Positions 16,467 through 17,770 of a DNA stretch of 17,770 nucleotides are shown here, piece by piece. The stretch covers positions 1 through 17,770 of the forward strand of contig DGEO01000013.1 of assembly GCA_002385985.1 (NCBI GenBank), written 5' to 3'. Origin of the DNA: Anaerolineaceae bacterium UBA3924. GTDB taxonomy: Bacteria > Chloroflexota > Anaerolineae > Anaerolineales > Anaerolineaceae. The position numbers and the translations under genes were made by a program. Under the pieces are notes generated by a model, which was not told the origin of the DNA, made no database searches, and was given only the letters and a program-made list of their open reading frames with translations. Each line of letters starts with the position of its first letter. Within the stretch, counting starts at the first letter, position 1.

Positions 16467-17684
16467 TTAATAAACGAACTCGCGAATATCGTAGCGGCTG
16501 ATGTGAGGCGTGCCACCGATGGCCGAAAAGCGCAGCTGGCTTTCGATTTCTTCGGCCTGACGGGCGCGTTCTGCGGGGGTGAGCGGTTTCAGCCCGGCCT
16601 GATAGGCCGCGGTTACGTAGGCCATGCCCTCGCTCTCCACCAGCTCTGAGAAGTAGATCAGGTCATCCATGTCGAGTTCCATGGCGTTGATCGCCCGGAC
16701 GGTGTCGCGCACGTGGGGGGCGGCGTACTGGCGCCCGCCTGCGCCGAGCAGCACGATCACGCCCACGGCCAGCCCGGCGTCTTTCATTGCCCGCACCGCA
16801 GCCACACAGTCGGCAGCGGAACCCGGCTTCTTCAGGAACTGTAGCAAGGGATCGTGCCCGCTTTCCAGCCCCAGATAGACGCGCTTGAAACCCAGGCTGA
16901 CCAGCCGGGAATATTCCTGGCGGGTTTTTCGCTCGCCGCTGAACCCGTCCAGGAAGGCGTAGATCCCACCCAGCTGCTCGACGTCGAACTCTCTGTGGAC
17001 GATTTCAACCAGCGGGACCAGCCTCCGCATAGGGACGACCAGCGCGTTGGCATCTCCCAGAAAGATGGTCCGGCGCAGGGTCAGCCCGGCACCCAGATAG
17101 TCCTTGACCGCGCGGGCGTGGGCCTGGAACTCTTCGGGAGTCTTGATGCGAAACGGGCGGTCCCTGTAGAAGTCGCAGAAGGTGCAGGTGTTGAAGGAGC
17201 AGCCCTCGGTCGCCTGGAGGGTGAGGGCCATGTACTGGTCCGGAGGCAGGATGCCGACCGGGCGGTAGACCTGCGCGAAGGCCAGCGCGTCCTGGTGGGC
17301 CAGATGCAGGTCAAAGCGGCGCGCGGTTTCCAGGGCAGCGATGATGGGCGCGGGGATAGCGGGCGAGAGATTGGGCTGCCCGGCATGGACCTCTTCCAGT
17401 AATTCGCATAGCCAATGATTGGCGCGGGCGAGCAGAGCGTCAGACTCCTCAACCGTCAGCCAGCGCCGATCTCGATCGCGGCCGGCTGTTTTCCACTTGG
17501 CGATGACTTTCCCGTTCAGCCCGCGGCGGTAGGAGACTCCCTCGTGAAGGGCGGTCCACAGCCGGCCGGCAGCGTCAAAGGAGTACACGTCCGCGCGGCC
17601 GCTGTGCTGCAGGCTGACGGTCAGGCCGTTGGGTTTGAGACTGATGGTCAGGGGCCGGTCTCCCCAGTGTCCGAGATACTCCAT
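16467..17684 (-). CDS. Radical SAM protein
   Basis: This 405-residue protein has a radical SAM core, which uses a [4Fe-4S] cluster and S-adenosylmethionine to make a radical. The cluster motif is Cys162-x4-Cys167-x2-Cys170 in EGCSFNTCTFCDFYRDRPF, the CX4CX2C variant seen in one well-known subgroup instead of the classic CX3CX2C. Downstream core segments include TIFLGDANAL (206-215), GIYAFLDGF (240-248) and VYLGLESGHDPLL (269-281). About 150 residues precede the core, including a hydrophobic SPAIPAPIIAALETARRF stretch, and a roughly 60-residue C-terminal extension follows. ATG at 17684 has a GGAG site 9 bases upstream. It is followed by the AIR-synthase-like gene with 19 bases between. I do not recognise the precise family; a co-operating modification or cofactor pathway is possible. 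Confidence 0.88.
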   Translation of the reverse strand: MEYLGHWGDRPLTISLKPNGLTVSLQHSGRADVYSFDAAGRLWTALHEGVSYRRGLNGKVIAKWKTAGRDRDRRWLTVEESDALLARANHWLCELLEEVHAGQPNLSPAIPAPIIAALETARRFDLHLAHQDALAFAQVYRPVGILPPDQYMALTLQATEGCSFNTCTFCDFYRDRPFRIKTPEEFQAHARAVKDYLGAGLTLRRTIFLGDANALVVPMRRLVPLVEIVHREFDVEQLGGIYAFLDGFSGERKTRQEYSRLVSLGFKRVYLGLESGHDPLLQFLKKPGSAADCVAAVRAMKDAGLAVGVIVLLGAGGRQYAAPHVRDTVRAINAMELDMDDLIYFSELVESEGMAYVTAAYQAGLKPLTPAERARQAEEIESQLRFSAIGGTPHISRYDIREFVY

Positions 17685-17725
17685 GGCGGAGGGCTCCGTT
17701 TGTGGTCCGGGCGGCGAACATCAGG

Positions 17726-17754
17726 TCAACAGAAGGCGCCGCCCCATGTATAAT
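17726..17754 (+). promoter_or_regulatory. Divergent promoter at the right edge
   Basis: A plus-strand -35 TCAACA (17726-17731), 17-base spacer and perfect -10 TATAAT (17749-17754) point out of the window, suggesting a gene starting shortly beyond 17770. The radical SAM promoter on the other strand may overlap this region but was not resolved. Confidence 0.55.
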
Positions 17755-17770
17755 AACCTTTGATTAACAC

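Overview
The window is a GC-rich bacterial chromosome segment of ordinary housekeeping and metabolic genes, with no mobile elements, phage genes or CRISPR array. F1-ATPase genes followed by mreB, a Rex redox repressor, a YugP-type metallopeptidase, an unusual acetate/propionate-type kinase and Rex-type NADH control suggest a fermentative or anaerobic bacterium. The protein sequences look most like Chloroflexota (Anaerolineae-like). That assignment comes from recognising the sequences by eye and is inference, not a search result.

Layout. (1) Positions 1-6860: a plus-strand operon with a good sigma70-type promoter at 47-75. It carries an M42 aminopeptidase (GTG start), then atpA-atpG-atpD-atpC (F1 alpha, gamma, beta, epsilon) and an MreB-like actin. 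It ends at a perfect GAAA-loop terminator that also serves the convergent rex gene. The F0 genes and the delta subunit are not present, so the ATP synthase operon is split. (2) 6856-8625: minus-strand genes for Rex (with a candidate Rex operator in its own leader), a YugP-family zinc metallopeptidase and a 64-residue cysteine-rich protein. (3) 8626-10582: a gene-free leader of about 350 bases, then guaB (IMP dehydrogenase) and a terminator region with mutually exclusive hairpins. (4) 10622-13868: two HSL-type alpha/beta-hydrolases flanking a LacI-family regulator. The first hydrolase and lacI are divergent and share overlapping promoters next to a palindromic LacI-type operator. (5) 13889-15094: a minus-strand acetate-kinase-family protein with an altered nucleotide site and its own promoter. 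(6) 15257-17684: minus-strand radical SAM protein, AIR-synthase-like (PurM/HypE superfamily) protein, then tRNA-Arg(CCG) with a strong terminator. A plus-strand promoter at the right edge points to a divergent gene outside the window.

How they work together. Region 1 couples energy conservation and cell-shape genes on one transcript. Rex would sense NADH/NAD+ and probably regulates itself. The LacI protein probably regulates itself and at least the divergent esterase, possibly both esterases. The radical SAM and AIR-synthase-like genes are tightly spaced and look like a functional pair of unknown product. Start codons for rex, the YugP peptidase, the second esterase, lacI, the kinase and the AIR-synthase-like gene were moved inward from the longest open frame, using ribosome binding sites and family N-termini.
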